Under the pieces are notes generated by a model. It did no database searches. It worked only from the letters and a program-made list of their open reading frames with translations, and was not told the DNA's origin. The position numbers and the translations under genes are program-made. A stretch of 24,182 bases of DNA, from assembly GCA_035499215.1 (NCBI GenBank), contig DATJZH010000187.1, positions 1 to 24,182 on the forward strand, in the 5' to 3' direction. Positions 1-9,289 of this stretch are shown here, in pieces; the stretch's first letter is position 1, and each line of letters opens with the position of its first letter. This DNA comes from DATJZH01 sp035499215. GTDB lineage: Bacteria > Actinomycetota > Actinomycetes > Streptosporangiales > Streptosporangiaceae.

Positions 1-867
1 CCGCAGCGCACGACGTCAGCAGTGGCCGGCGCGATCTGGGGCCCGCATCTGGTCGGCATGGACGAGCGGGTCACGGGGTGGGCACGGCTGACGCTCGCCA
101 CCCTCGGGGAAATGGCCGACAGCCCGGCCGCCGGCATCCAGCTCCTGAACGGCATCGATGCCTATCAGACGGCGCGGCAGGACCCGCCGTCCTGGACCGA
201 CGGCGTGGGTCCGCGGCTGCGCTGCCAAACCGTGGATCTCCCGGCTGGCTACGCGTCTGGCTGGCATTTCACGGCACCGGTGATCACTATGCCCACCTAC
301 CTGGACTACCTGCTTGAGGTGTTCGTCCGGGCGGGCGGGCGGCTCTACATCGACCGTGCCTTCGCCTCGCTGACCGCCGCGGCCGACCAGTCAGCTGCTC
401 GCGTGATCGTGAACTGCTCGGGGATCGGAGCGCATGATCTCGTGCCGGACGCGGCCGTTATGCCGGTTCGCGGCCAGGTCATAGTGGCAGTCAATCCGGG
501 CATTTCCAATTTCTTCATCGGCCACGGCTCAGCTCCCGATGATGTCGCTTACCTGTTCCCGCACGGGCAGACCGTCATCCTCGGCGGAACGCAAACCGCC
601 AGGAACTGGAGCCTCGAGCCAGATCCGGATACCGCCGCACGCATCCTGAGGACCTGCGCGGCCATCGAGCCCCGGCTGCGCGGGAGCGCGGTGCTGAGGC
701 ATCGGGTGGGGCTGCGGCCGGTCCGTCCGCAGGTCCGGCTGGAGGCAGAGGAGATCGGCGACGGCCGCTGCGTGGTGCACAACTACGGGCACGGCGGCGC
801 GGGCGTGACCCTCTCCTGGGGCTGCGCCCTCGACGTGACCCAGCGAGTCGTCCGGCACCTCGGCTAG
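1..867 (+). CDS. D-amino-acid oxidase family FAD protein (5' end outside window)
   Basis: Oxidises D-amino acids to imino acids with FAD and oxygen, or a close relative of such an enzyme. The reading frame is open from base 1, and its first residues (TTSAVAGAIWGPHL) are an internal motif of the family, so the N-terminal FAD dinucleotide-binding segment lies before the window; the GTG at 22 is not a convincing start. Visible motifs are PTYLDYL in the middle, GLRPVRPQVRLE (its Arg corresponds to the substrate-carboxylate-binding Arg of known D-amino-acid oxidases) and the C-terminal YGHGGAGVTLSWG FAD-contact motif. About 285 residues are seen of a usual 310-340. It converges with the next gene at 972. 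Glycine/D-aspartate oxidase relatives cannot be excluded, so substrate is unknown. Confidence 0.85.
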   Translation, partial: PQRTTSAVAGAIWGPHLVGMDERVTGWARLTLATLGEMADSPAAGIQLLNGIDAYQTARQDPPSWTDGVGPRLRCQTVDLPAGYASGWHFTAPVITMPTYLDYLLEVFVRAGGRLYIDRAFASLTAAADQSAARVIVNCSGIGAHDLVPDAAVMPVRGQVIVAVNPGISNFFIGHGSAPDDVAYLFPHGQTVILGGTQTARNWSLEPDPDTAARILRTCAAIEPRLRGSAVLRHRVGLRPVRPQVRLEAEEIGDGRCVVHNYGHGGAGVTLSWGCALDVTQRVVRHLG

Positions 868-971
868 CAGCTGCCCGCAATCATGTGCAAGCGCCCGGCC
901 CGGCGCGATCGGCTGGACGGCGCAGCGGCCAGGCAAACGGTCCGTCAGTCAGGCAAGCACGCAGCAGCCAG

Positions 972-1784
972 TCAGACGCCAGGGAAGATCGCGCGGAGCC
1001 GGTCCAGGTCGGCCGGGTCGGCGCTGACGCCAGCCGGGGTGTGCCAGGGATCCAGCCGCCCGTACGCCAGCCGCAGCAGGGCTTCGGCCGGCATTGCGAT
1101 CTCGACGATCCCGTCGGCCCCGGCGGACTGGCCGACGCCGGCCCCGTCTTCCCCAGGCCAGTCCGTCATCCTGACGGCATCCGCCGCGGTGAGCAGGTAG
1201 TCGCGGTCCGGCTCGCTGGTGCGGATACGCGCGCGCAGCGGCTGCTGCTGCGGCTTGCCCAGCCGCGGCGCCAGGAACTGCGGCACAGTGCCGATCAGCA
1301 ACCTCACCGCGTCCGGCGCGACAGTCGCGGCCGGGTCGCTGAATACCGCTATGTCCCAGGTGTGCAGGGCGTGCTCGCCCAGGCGGAGCCGGATCACCCC
1401 GACGCTGTCCAGGTCCGTCCCGATGAACGGGACCCTGATCGCCGCCAGCTGGTCGCCGCCGAGCTGCTCAAGCGCCCCGAGGTACTGCTCGTCGGCGGCC
1501 AGCGCATCCGCCGCCTGGGCGTCCGGGTCCTTGGCGTTCCAGATGTCCCGCACTTGCTGGAACATGTCCCTGCTCGCATGCTCGGCCTGGCCCAGCGCGC
1601 CGGGCAGCATGCGCAGCGCGATCTCGGCGCCGCTGCCGATGTGCGACAGGACCTGGGCGTTCGTCCAGTCCTCGCAGTATGACTGTTCCCGCAGCTGGTC
1701 GGGGGTCAGCGGCGCGACCAGCGCGACAAGCCGCTGATGCGAGTTGCGCAGCGCGGCGATCCAGGCGCGGGGGTCGGACTCCAT
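972..1784 (-). CDS. Maleylpyruvate isomerase / mycothiol-dependent DinB-fold family protein
   Basis: 270 residues. The N-terminal half is a DinB-like four-helix domain: a helix with the family's EDWTNAQVLSHI stretch (His48) and a later GEHALHTWD stretch (Glu137, His138, His141) give the usual His/Glu/His metal-site pattern. The C-terminal half resembles the alpha/beta domain of the mycothiol-dependent maleylpyruvate isomerase family. Family members use mycothiol, the actinobacterial thiol, as cofactor, but most have no known substrate, so maleylpyruvate is not implied here. I chose the ATG at 1784 (MESDPRAW) because GGAG lies about 7 bases upstream; an upstream in-frame ATG at 1826 would add 14 residues and lacks such a site. 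Divergent from the oxidoreductase at 1966. Confidence 0.75.
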   Translation of the reverse strand: MESDPRAWIAALRNSHQRLVALVAPLTPDQLREQSYCEDWTNAQVLSHIGSGAEIALRMLPGALGQAEHASRDMFQQVRDIWNAKDPDAQAADALAADEQYLGALEQLGGDQLAAIRVPFIGTDLDSVGVIRLRLGEHALHTWDIAVFSDPAATVAPDAVRLLIGTVPQFLAPRLGKPQQQPLRARIRTSEPDRDYLLTAADAVRMTDWPGEDGAGVGQSAGADGIVEIAMPAEALLRLAYGRLDPWHTPAGVSADPADLDRLRAIFPGV

Positions 1785-1826
1785 AGCTGACTCCGTTCTG
1801 CCGGCGAACAGGCTGCGGTGCGGCAA

Positions 1827-1884
1827 CAGCGCGCTGCGATCGTCATCGCACTGCCAGGCGGCAGCGCGCTGCGACGGTCATCGC
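1827..1884. repeat. Two 23-bp direct repeats containing inverted-repeat, operator-like sites
   Basis: Copies at 1827-1849 and 1862-1884 match at 21 of 23 positions and start 35 bp apart. Each begins with the palindrome CAGCGCGCTG. The first also holds a perfect inverted repeat TGCGAT-N4-ATCGCA (1835-1850); the second keeps the inner GCGA-N6-TCGC part (1871-1884). They lie in the 181-bp gap between two divergent genes, where regulator sites are common. Binding by a regulator is inference; no regulator gene is next to them. Confidence 0.5.
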
Positions 1885-1952
1885 GGCCGCCCGTGCGGCC
1901 CATTACAGCAGCAGCCGCCCGGATCCGCTGCGCCGGCCTGTCGGCTGGCCCG

Positions 1953-1958
1953 TAGGGT
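1953..1958 (+). promoter_or_regulatory. -10 box TAGGGT of a leaderless promoter
   Basis: TAGGGT ends 7 bases before the ATG at 1966, so transcription would begin at or next to the start codon. No Shine-Dalgarno sequence lies at the usual distance, which supports a leaderless mRNA. No clear -35 box. Confidence 0.5.
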
Positions 1959-1965
1959 TGTCTGG

Positions 1966-2886
1966 ATGAAAATCGGTTTTGGTGCGCCGGTGTCCGGCGC
2001 CTGGGCGACTCCGGCGAACCTAGCCGCATTTGCCGGCCGCGCCGAGCAGGCCGGCTATGCCTCGCTGTGGAGCTTCCAGCGACTGCTCATCCCGGCGGGC
2101 TCCGCTATGGACCCGGTATACCAGAGCGTGCTCGACCCCATGCTGGCACTGTCATACGCGGCAGCAGTCACCTCCCGGATCAGGCTCGGCGTCGCCATCG
2201 TCAACATGCCGTTCGTGTCACCGGCCTGCCTCGCCAAGCAGGCCGCGACGCTCGACGTGCTCTCCGGCGGCCGGCACGATCTGGGCCTGGGCATCGGCTG
2301 GATGCCGGAGGAATTCGCCCTGACCGGGGCCTCTATGGCCCGCCGCGGCGCCCGCTCCGCTGAGTATGTCGCGGTCCTGCGGAGCCTGTGGGGTGCCGGC
2401 ACCAGCGAGTTCCACGGTCAGTTCTACCAGGTCCCGCGGGGCACGATGGCGCCTAAGCCGGTCCAGCCTGGCGGCCCGCCCGTGCTGCTCGGCGGCATGG
2501 CACAGTCCGCGCTCGAGCGCATCGGCGCCATCTCCGACGGCTGGATCACCGCGAGCAGGACCGACCTTGCCAGGATCGGCGACGCGATCGGGACCGTGCG
2601 GGGCGCGGCGGCGGCAGCGGGCCGCGATCCTGGCGCGCTGCGGATCATCTGCCGCGGCGTGGTCCGGGCAGGCGCGGCGGCCCGCGGGCCAGACGGCGGC
2701 CGGCTGCCGCTGTCGGGCAGCTACGATCAGATCCGCGCCGATACCGACTGGCTCGAGACGCAAGGGGTCACCGAGATCTTCTACGACCTCAACTGGGACC
2801 CGCGGGTGGGCGCCCCGGACGCGGACCCGGCCGCCGCGGCGGAACGCGCGAGCGAGATCCTCGAGGCCCTGGCTCCCGCCGCCTAG
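1966..2886 (+). CDS. LLM class F420-dependent oxidoreductase (luciferase-like)
   Basis: 306 residues forming a single bacterial-luciferase-like TIM barrel. The N-terminus MKIGFGAP and the stretch LSGGRHDLGLGIGWMPEEF (about residues 99-117) are typical of the TIGR03619-type, Rv2161c-like group, whose members use deazaflavin F420 as hydride carrier; use of F420 rather than FMN is inferred from that family. The barrel's TRIRLG-like strand appears as TSRIRLGVAI (69-78), and PKPVQPGGPPVLLGG matches the usual linker before strand 6. The ATG at 1966 fits both the family N-terminus and the -10 box; the frame is open further upstream but that region is the intergenic repeat zone. Substrate unknown. 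Converges with the esterase gene ending at 2941. Confidence 0.85.
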   Translation: MKIGFGAPVSGAWATPANLAAFAGRAEQAGYASLWSFQRLLIPAGSAMDPVYQSVLDPMLALSYAAAVTSRIRLGVAIVNMPFVSPACLAKQAATLDVLSGGRHDLGLGIGWMPEEFALTGASMARRGARSAEYVAVLRSLWGAGTSEFHGQFYQVPRGTMAPKPVQPGGPPVLLGGMAQSALERIGAISDGWITASRTDLARIGDAIGTVRGAAAAAGRDPGALRIICRGVVRAGAAARGPDGGRLPLSGSYDQIRADTDWLETQGVTEIFYDLNWDPRVGAPDADPAAAAERASEILEALAPAA

Positions 2887-2888
2887 TG

Positions 2889-2916
2889 CGCTGCCCCGGC
2901 TGCCGCCGCGGCAGCG
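2889..2916. terminator. Possible bidirectional hairpin terminator
   Basis: CGCTGCC (2889-2895) can pair with GGCAGCG (2910-2916); a competing arm GCTGCC (2899-2904) can pair with the same 3' arm using a 5-base loop. It sits between two convergent genes. There is no U-tract, as is usual in actinomycetes, so termination is inferred from position. Confidence 0.35.
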
Positions 2917-2940
2917 TGTCCGGCGTGCAGGGCTCCGCGC

Positions 2941-4221
2941 CTAGCCGATCGGGGCTGGCTGGCCGAGCGCGGCGTGCGGCCGGGCGGCGGTCAGCCGCTG
3001 GTTCAGCCATTCCAGGCACTGCGGCAGCTCGCGGTCCCAGGTGCCGTAATTGTGCCCGCCCTGCGGCAGGAACAGCGAGTAGCCGCGCATGGGCGGGCGG
3101 ATCAGCCGAAGGAAGGCCCGGGTGCCCGGGTAGATCCCCTCCGCCCTGGAGGCGGTCGCCAGCACCGAGACCGGCGGGGCCGGCAGGTTCCGCAGCCGCC
3201 AGTCCAGGTTGTTCTCCTGCCGGTAGGCGCGGCTGCCGCCGTACAGGTTCCCGGTGGTGTTGTCGGTGATCGCCCGGTAGTAGCCGGACATCGCGACCGC
3301 CGCGGAGAACTGGTAGGGGTTCACCATGGCCAGCTTCGCCGCGCAGTAGCCGCCGGTCGAATACCCCAGCGCTGCCCAGCCGGAACCGTCCGACCGCACC
3401 CGGAACGTCTGCTGCACGGCCAGTGGCACATCGTGCCCGAAAAAAGACTCCACCTGCAGGCCCGCGGGAATGTTGGTGCACTCGGTGTCGCGCGGCAGGG
3501 CCACCGAGACGTTCATCATGACGTAGACGGCCGGCCGGATCTTTCCGTCGGCGGTGAGCCGGGCCGCGGTGGCGGGCAGCGCCAGGAACCTGACGATGCT
3601 CCACGTCACGTTCGGGTATCCGGTCAGCGCGAGCACGACCGGGAAGCGGGCATGCGCGTACGCCGGCTGGAAGTACTCCGGCGGCAGGTAGACCAGGGCA
3701 CTGCCGGTGCTGATGCCGGTGTGCTCGCCCCTGATCGTGACCTGCAGCACCTCGCCGACCGACCGGACGGCACGGCCGGCACCGCCGCTGAGGTTCAGGC
3801 CGCCCGCGGTGTTCAGGCTGGTTCCGGTGTGATGCTCGGCGTAGTAGCGCGGTGCCTTCGCCACCAGCCGCCCGTTGACCGCCTCCGGCAGGACCGAGCT
3901 GCCGCCGGGGACCGGACCCAGATCAGTGCCGGTGATCGTGATCGGGCTCGACGGCGCGGCGGTCCCGGCCGGCTGCGCCGGCGGCGCCGAGCCGCCGCCG
4001 AACAGGGCAGACCAGGACCCGAAGAACATGAAGTAGCCGTTGATCCACGCCAGCAGCGCGACGACCGCCAGCGCCTGGCTGACGGCCACCAGGCCGAGCC
4101 GCGCCGCGATCGGGCCGGCCCGCTGGCGGGCGACCCGCGGCCACAGCCAGACAGTGACCGCCAGCCCGGCGACCGCCGCGGCGATCGTCAGGCCGATGAA
4201 CAATCCGCTGGTCAGTCCCAT
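2941..4221 (-). CDS. Membrane-anchored alpha/beta-hydrolase-fold esterase (Esterase D / antigen 85-like superfamily)
   Basis: 426 residues. Two hydrophobic segments at about 5-27 and 42-62 are followed by a short motif (FFGSWSALFG) and a linker, then a large alpha/beta hydrolase domain (about 150-410) that is probably outside the membrane. The nucleophile elbow GYSTGG puts Ser288 as nucleophile, and His390 in GGHNYGTW is the likely catalytic His; the acid may be Glu361 or a nearby residue. This layout resembles actinobacterial secreted esterases related to antigen 85 mycolyltransferases, but substrate (cell-envelope ester or other) is unknown. ATG at 4221. The upstream paralogue stops 3 bases before this start, so the two are probably one operon. 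Both proteins begin MGLTS and share the elbow region, pointing to a tandem duplication. Confidence 0.8.
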   Translation of the reverse strand: MGLTSGLFIGLTIAAAVAGLAVTVWLWPRVARQRAGPIAARLGLVAVSQALAVVALLAWINGYFMFFGSWSALFGGGSAPPAQPAGTAAPSSPITITGTDLGPVPGGSSVLPEAVNGRLVAKAPRYYAEHHTGTSLNTAGGLNLSGGAGRAVRSVGEVLQVTIRGEHTGISTGSALVYLPPEYFQPAYAHARFPVVLALTGYPNVTWSIVRFLALPATAARLTADGKIRPAVYVMMNVSVALPRDTECTNIPAGLQVESFFGHDVPLAVQQTFRVRSDGSGWAALGYSTGGYCAAKLAMVNPYQFSAAVAMSGYYRAITDNTTGNLYGGSRAYRQENNLDWRLRNLPAPPVSVLATASRAEGIYPGTRAFLRLIRPPMRGYSLFLPQGGHNYGTWDRELPQCLEWLNQRLTAARPHAALGQPAPIG

Positions 4222-4224
4222 GAC

Positions 4225-5316
4225 CTAGCCGCGCACCCCCGCATCCGGGCTCAGCTCGCCGCCGATCCAGTCCAGGGCGGAGGCAGCCGGCCACTGGCCG
4301 CCGGCCTGGCCAACGGACGCCACGCGCATCGGCGGGCGGGCCAGGGACAGCCAAGGCTGCCCGCTGCCACCGGTGAACAGCACCGAGACCGGCTGCATGG
4401 GCCGGTGCCGCACCAGCCACTGCAGGTTGTCCTGCGTGCTCAGCGGCCGGCTGCCGCCCGGCTGCCCCGGTCCGGGCGGCGCCCGGTAGCCGGCCGCCGG
4501 CAGCGCGGCAGCCGCGAAGGTCTGCGAGCTCGTCAGGGCAAGCTGGAGAGCGCAGTACCCGCCGGATGAGTCGGCCAGCAGCGCCCAGCCGCGGGACACG
4601 GGGCTGGCGGCACGGTAGGCGGAATCCACCGCATGCGGCAGATCCTGGGAAAAGAACGTGGCCGCCTGCGCGCCGCCCGGAAGGTCGAGGCAGCCCCGGT
4701 CCTGGCCGATCCGGGCCGGCAGCATGACCAGGATCAGCGGCCGGAGCCGTCCGGCGGCCATCTCATCAGCCGCCACGGCCGAAATGCGCTGCGCGCTGCC
4801 CGGCGCCGCGCCGCCAATCTCATCGGAGATCAGCACCGCCACCGGCAGGTGCCGGGCCGCGGGCCGAGCGGTGTACCCGGCCGGCAGGTAGACGTACCCG
4901 GTGACGCTGAGCCCGGACAGCAGGCCGTGCAGACGCACGGTCTGCAGGCGGCCGGTCTGCGCCCGCTTGCCCCGGCCGGGCAGGCGCACGGCTGACCTGG
5001 CCGTCACCACGACCGGCGGCAGCGACCGGCTGTCGCTGTACCGGGCGCCGCCGTGCTGGCTGGCAATGATCGCGCCGCTGCCCGCGTCGGTGCCGAAGAA
5101 GTCCGACCAGGACGAATAGAAGACGGCTGACCTGTTGACGACGACGAAGATCAGGCTCAGCACGGTCAGCTCAAGGCACCCGAGGAAGGCAACTCGCGCC
5201 AGCACCGGGCGAATGCCGCGGCCCGCGAGCCTCGGCCACAGCCAGACCAGTCCGGCCAGCAGCACCGCCACTGCCACCGCCAGCACCGCTACCAGGACAG
5301 CGCTCGTCAGTCCCAC
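4225..5316 (-). CDS. Paralogous membrane-anchored esterase-fold protein, probable pseudoenzyme
   Basis: 363 residues, first gene of the pair. The N-terminus has the same two membrane segments (about 5-27 and 43-62) and the FYSSWSDFFG motif, then an alpha/beta hydrolase domain. The nucleophile elbow is ADSSGG (Ser250; the first Gly of the usual G-x-S-x-G is Ala). Where the neighbour has GGHNYGTW, this protein has GGQW (Gln341), and the stretch that should carry the acid residue is about 10 residues shorter. It therefore looks as if the catalytic triad has been lost, while SSGGYCA and RPPMR around it are conserved. It may be a structural, regulatory or binding partner of the downstream esterase; that is inference. 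Start is GTG at 5316 with GGGGG about 7 bases upstream. Hydrolase activity with a non-standard triad is not excluded. Confidence 0.75.
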   Translation of the reverse strand: MGLTSAVLVAVLAVAVAVLLAGLVWLWPRLAGRGIRPVLARVAFLGCLELTVLSLIFVVVNRSAVFYSSWSDFFGTDAGSGAIIASQHGGARYSDSRSLPPVVVTARSAVRLPGRGKRAQTGRLQTVRLHGLLSGLSVTGYVYLPAGYTARPAARHLPVAVLISDEIGGAAPGSAQRISAVAADEMAAGRLRPLILVMLPARIGQDRGCLDLPGGAQAATFFSQDLPHAVDSAYRAASPVSRGWALLADSSGGYCALQLALTSSQTFAAAALPAAGYRAPPGPGQPGGSRPLSTQDNLQWLVRHRPMQPVSVLFTGGSGQPWLSLARPPMRVASVGQAGGQWPAASALDWIGGELSPDAGVRG

Positions 5317-5346
5317 CTGTGCGCCCCCGGAAGTTTCACGCCCACG

Positions 5347-5352
5347 AGATTA
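5347..5352 (-). promoter_or_regulatory. Candidate -10 box (TAATCT) for the esterase pair
   Basis: Reading the minus strand, TAATCT lies about 30 bases before the GTG at 5316, leaving a short leader that contains the GGGGG ribosome site. No good -35 match at 17-18 bases, so this is a weak call. The rest of 5317-5530 shows no gene. Confidence 0.35.
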
Positions 5353-5530
5353 GCCGCGGAATGACCGGACGGTGCCGCCGCAGCGCGGGTTCTGCCGTTT
5401 CCACCAGGACGGCTTGCTGCTCGCAGCTCGGCCTGCCCGCGCCATGAGCCGCCGGGCCAGGTGCCCGGCCGGCTCGGTCCTTCGATCGCCCGGGTTGGCT
5501 CGGTGGATTCGGCGCTGCCGATCGGCTCGG

Positions 5531-6268
5531 CTATGAGCGTCGGCCCGATACTGTCGGGATTGCCCCGCTGGTCCATCCGGGCCTGGCGTCGGCGCGAAGG
5601 CTGAGCCAGTCGAGGACAAGTGCTGTTGCCAGCACCACCGCGGCAGCGACCGCGGCTCCGCCAACGGTGTCGGTGAAGTAGTGCAGCCCCAGTGACACCA
5701 GCGCGACAGCGACGGCGGCCGCTGTCCCCAGCACGATGACCGTGAAGAGCAGGCGCCATGCCGCGGGCCTGCGGGGCCGGACCGGGTCGATGAGGAGCAC
5801 CGCGACCGAGCACGCCAGTGCGACCGCGCCAGTGGTGTGGCCGCTCGGAAAGCTCAGCCCGCCCAGAAGCCTCCGGTCGATGAGAGGCTTGAGCACAAGC
5901 TCGGTGCTGGCTGCCGCAGCCGACACGGCTACCGCTGCCAGCAAAGCCGCACGCCACCTGCGGGTCGCGAGGCAGCCGAGGACCAGTGCCGCCGTCATTT
6001 CCGTCACCGACGTCGGATTGCCGAGCCCGACCAGAAGGTCCAGCATCACCGGATGGACGCCGAGGCTGGCATGCAGCCGGGAATCTACCGCCGTGTCCAG
6101 CCAGCTCGGCCGGGTCTGGTGCGCGAACCAGACTCCGAGGGTCCCCGCGACCGCGACGCAGATGGCCAGCAGCGCGGCGGCGAGCGGGCGCACGGCCGCC
6201 GGCAGCAGCGGCCTGCCCTCGGGGAGCGGCGGCCGCTCCCCGGACTGCCTCCCTGTCACCCGGCGCAT
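5531..6268 (-). CDS. Phosphatase PAP2 family membrane protein
   Basis: 245 residues with about six hydrophobic segments, the usual PAP2 topology. Motifs in order: KPLIDRR (127-133, motif C1), PSGHTTG (141-147, C2, His144 as acid/base) and SLGLHYFTD (192-200, C3, His196 nucleophile and Asp200). The family removes phosphate from lipid phosphates such as phosphatidic acid or undecaprenyl pyrophosphate. C1 is the shorter K-P-x3-R form and C3 lacks the Arg of the common SR-x5-H pattern; I recall similar forms in other actinobacterial PAP2 proteins, so this is probably subfamily style rather than loss of function. ATG at 6268 directly follows a -10 box. Located downstream of the sirtuin on the same strand with an 80-bp gap and its own promoter. 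Confidence 0.85.
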   Translation of the reverse strand: MRRVTGRQSGERPPLPEGRPLLPAAVRPLAAALLAICVAVAGTLGVWFAHQTRPSWLDTAVDSRLHASLGVHPVMLDLLVGLGNPTSVTEMTAALVLGCLATRRWRAALLAAVAVSAAAASTELVLKPLIDRRLLGGLSFPSGHTTGAVALACSVAVLLIDPVRPRRPAAWRLLFTVIVLGTAAAVAVALVSLGLHYFTDTVGGAAVAAAVVLATALVLDWLSLRADARPGWTSGAIPTVSGRRS

Positions 6269-6274
6269 CAGGCC

Positions 6275-6280
6275 ATCTTA
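6275..6280 (-). promoter_or_regulatory. -10 box TAAGAT of a leaderless promoter
   Basis: On the minus strand TAAGAT is followed by exactly 6 bases and then the ATG at 6268. No Shine-Dalgarno sequence lies between, so the PAP2 mRNA is probably leaderless. Confidence 0.5.
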
Positions 6281-6348
6281 GGCGCCGCGGCCGGGACTCC
6301 ACCCGGCTCGTGAGCCGTGAGCCCGGTCAGGGGAATCTTGAGATCGCC

Positions 6349-7212
6349 TCAGCGGCATCGCGCGACCAGCGCGGTGAGCGTCTGCCCGAGCGGGGCGTCC
6401 ACGGTCAGCCGGGCCAGCGCGTCCCCTCGCGTCCGGCCGTGGTTGACGATCACGATGGGCAGCGCGAGCTTCGCGGCCTGCCGGACGAACCGGTAGCCGG
6501 ACATCACGGTCAGCGAGGACCCGACGACGATGAGCGCCTTGGCCCGCTCGACCAGCGCAGAGCACTCGCTAACGCGCAGCCGGGGCACGTTCTCGCCGAA
6601 GAACACCACATCGGGCTTGAGCAGTCCCCCGCAGCTCTGGCAGTCCACGACCGCGAAACCCGCCACCTGGTCATCGGCGAGTACGGCGTCGCCATCCGGG
6701 CTGAAGCGGGTCGCTCGCGCGTGCCAGCCGGGGTTCGCGGCGCGCAGTCGCCGGTCGAGGTCCGCGCGGGCCGTCCGCTCGCCGCAGCGCAGGCAGCTGA
6801 CGCGATCGAGGCTGCCGTGCAGCTCGACAACCTGCCGTGCGCCGGCCGCCTGATGCAAGCCGTCGACGTTCTGGGTGATGATGCCGGTGACCTGCCCGCG
6901 CCGCTCGAGCTCGGCGACCGCGTGATGTCCGGCATTCGGAACGGCACGAGCGATGCGCTGCCACCCCTGAAGGCTGCGCGCCCAGTACCGCCGCCGGGCC
7001 GCCGCGCCGCTGGTAAAAGCCTGATACGTCATGGGCACGACCGGGCGCGCCTGACCGCTGCGGCCCCGGTAGTCCGGGATTCCCGACTCCGTCGACAGCC
7101 CGGCTCCGCTGAGGATCACGACATCGCCGCCGGCAACCAGATCAGCCAGCAGCGCAAGCGACCCGGCACGCGGGCCGGCCGGGTCCGCCAGCGCGCCGGC
7201 AGCGCCGTCCAC
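6349..7212 (-). CDS. Sirtuin-family NAD-dependent protein deacylase
   Basis: 287 residues. Removes acyl groups from lysines using NAD+, producing nicotinamide and O-acyl-ADP-ribose. Motifs: GAGLSTESGIPDYRG (36-50, NAD binding), TQNVDGLH (113-120), ELHGS with catalytic His132, two zinc pairs CLRC (140, 143) and CQSC (191, 194), then KPDVVFFGE and GSSLTV. The motif spellings look closest to class II (SIRT4-like) sirtuins, so deacylation other than deacetylation is possible. Start: GTG at 7212 has GAGGTGA 8 bases upstream; a GTG at 7224 would add 4 residues but lies inside that ribosome site. It follows the MhuD-like gene by about 20-30 bases and may share its transcript. A Pat-type acetyltransferase is encoded at 19002-21785. 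Confidence 0.9.
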   Translation of the reverse strand: MDGAAGALADPAGPRAGSLALLADLVAGGDVVILSGAGLSTESGIPDYRGRSGQARPVVPMTYQAFTSGAAARRRYWARSLQGWQRIARAVPNAGHHAVAELERRGQVTGIITQNVDGLHQAAGARQVVELHGSLDRVSCLRCGERTARADLDRRLRAANPGWHARATRFSPDGDAVLADDQVAGFAVVDCQSCGGLLKPDVVFFGENVPRLRVSECSALVERAKALIVVGSSLTVMSGYRFVRQAAKLALPIVIVNHGRTRGDALARLTVDAPLGQTLTALVARCR

Positions 7213-7243
7213 TGGCTGACTCACCTCTTCATGCTGCGGTGTC

Positions 7244-7579
7244 TCAGCCGCGGGCGCCCGCCGAGCCGCCGGCCACCACGTAAGACCACAGCTCGCTGCT
7301 GACGCCGACCGGCGGGTCCGGCTCGCCGCCGCTGCGGTCAGCCGCCGAGCGGTGCCCGTGGCCGAACGCCGGTGAGCTCAGCCACGCCCGGAAGGACGCC
7401 TCGTCTCGCCACCGGGTCAGCACGAGCCAGGTGGTGCGCTCGTCGACGGGCTTGAGGAGCTCGAAGCCCTCGAAGCCGTCCTGGCTGTCGACTGCGCCCG
7501 CCCGGGCGGCGAACCTGCGCGCGAGTTCGTCGCCGCTGTCGGCCGGCACGGTGATCGCGTTGATCTTCACGACCGTCAT
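7244..7579 (-). CDS. MhuD-like heme-degrading monooxygenase (ABM fold)
   Basis: 111 residues of the antibiotic-biosynthesis-monooxygenase/IsdG fold. It resembles mycobacterial MhuD, which opens heme and releases iron: the N-terminus VVKINAI places Asn7, and LTRWRDEASFRAW places Trp66, both at MhuD numbering, and AFGHGHRSA supplies the heme-ligand His (74 or 76; MhuD His75), in a loop about two residues shorter. The sequence is aligned from memory. I chose ATG 7579 because MhuD starts at the equivalent residue; an ATG at 7588 would add three residues. GGAG lies only 3 bases before 7579, so the start is not certain. It precedes the sirtuin on the same strand. Confidence 0.75.
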   Translation of the reverse strand: MTVVKINAITVPADSGDELARRFAARAGAVDSQDGFEGFELLKPVDERTTWLVLTRWRDEASFRAWLSSPAFGHGHRSAADRSGGEPDPPVGVSSELWSYVVAGGSAGARG

Positions 7580-7684
7580 GCGCTCCATGATGCCAGCCCA
7601 TCGCCGGGGTGCGAATCACCTGGCTCTGGCGCCGGTGTGAGCAGTGGCCGGTGCGGGCACAGATGGCGCGTTCGCTGCCGGCCC

Positions 7685-9289
<1,605 letters not shown>

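Noticed and set aside
192..207. In-frame internal GTG/ATG starts for the left-end D-amino-acid oxidase
   Set aside because: The frame is open to base 1 and carries family motifs before any of these codons, so the gene simply begins outside the window.
1744..1965. Longer N-terminus for the F420-type oxidoreductase from an ATG at 1744
   Set aside because: It would overlap the divergent gene and the repeat region, has no ribosome site, and the family N-terminus begins at 1966.
2974..4569. A 531-codon open frame on the plus strand opposite the esterase pair
   Set aside because: It spans two genes on the other strand, is Arg/Gly/Ala-rich with no family motif, and arises because GC-rich genes leave opposite frames open.
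5986..7302. A 438-codon plus-strand frame opposite the PAP2 and sirtuin genes
   Set aside because: It crosses two well-supported minus-strand genes and shows no motif of its own.
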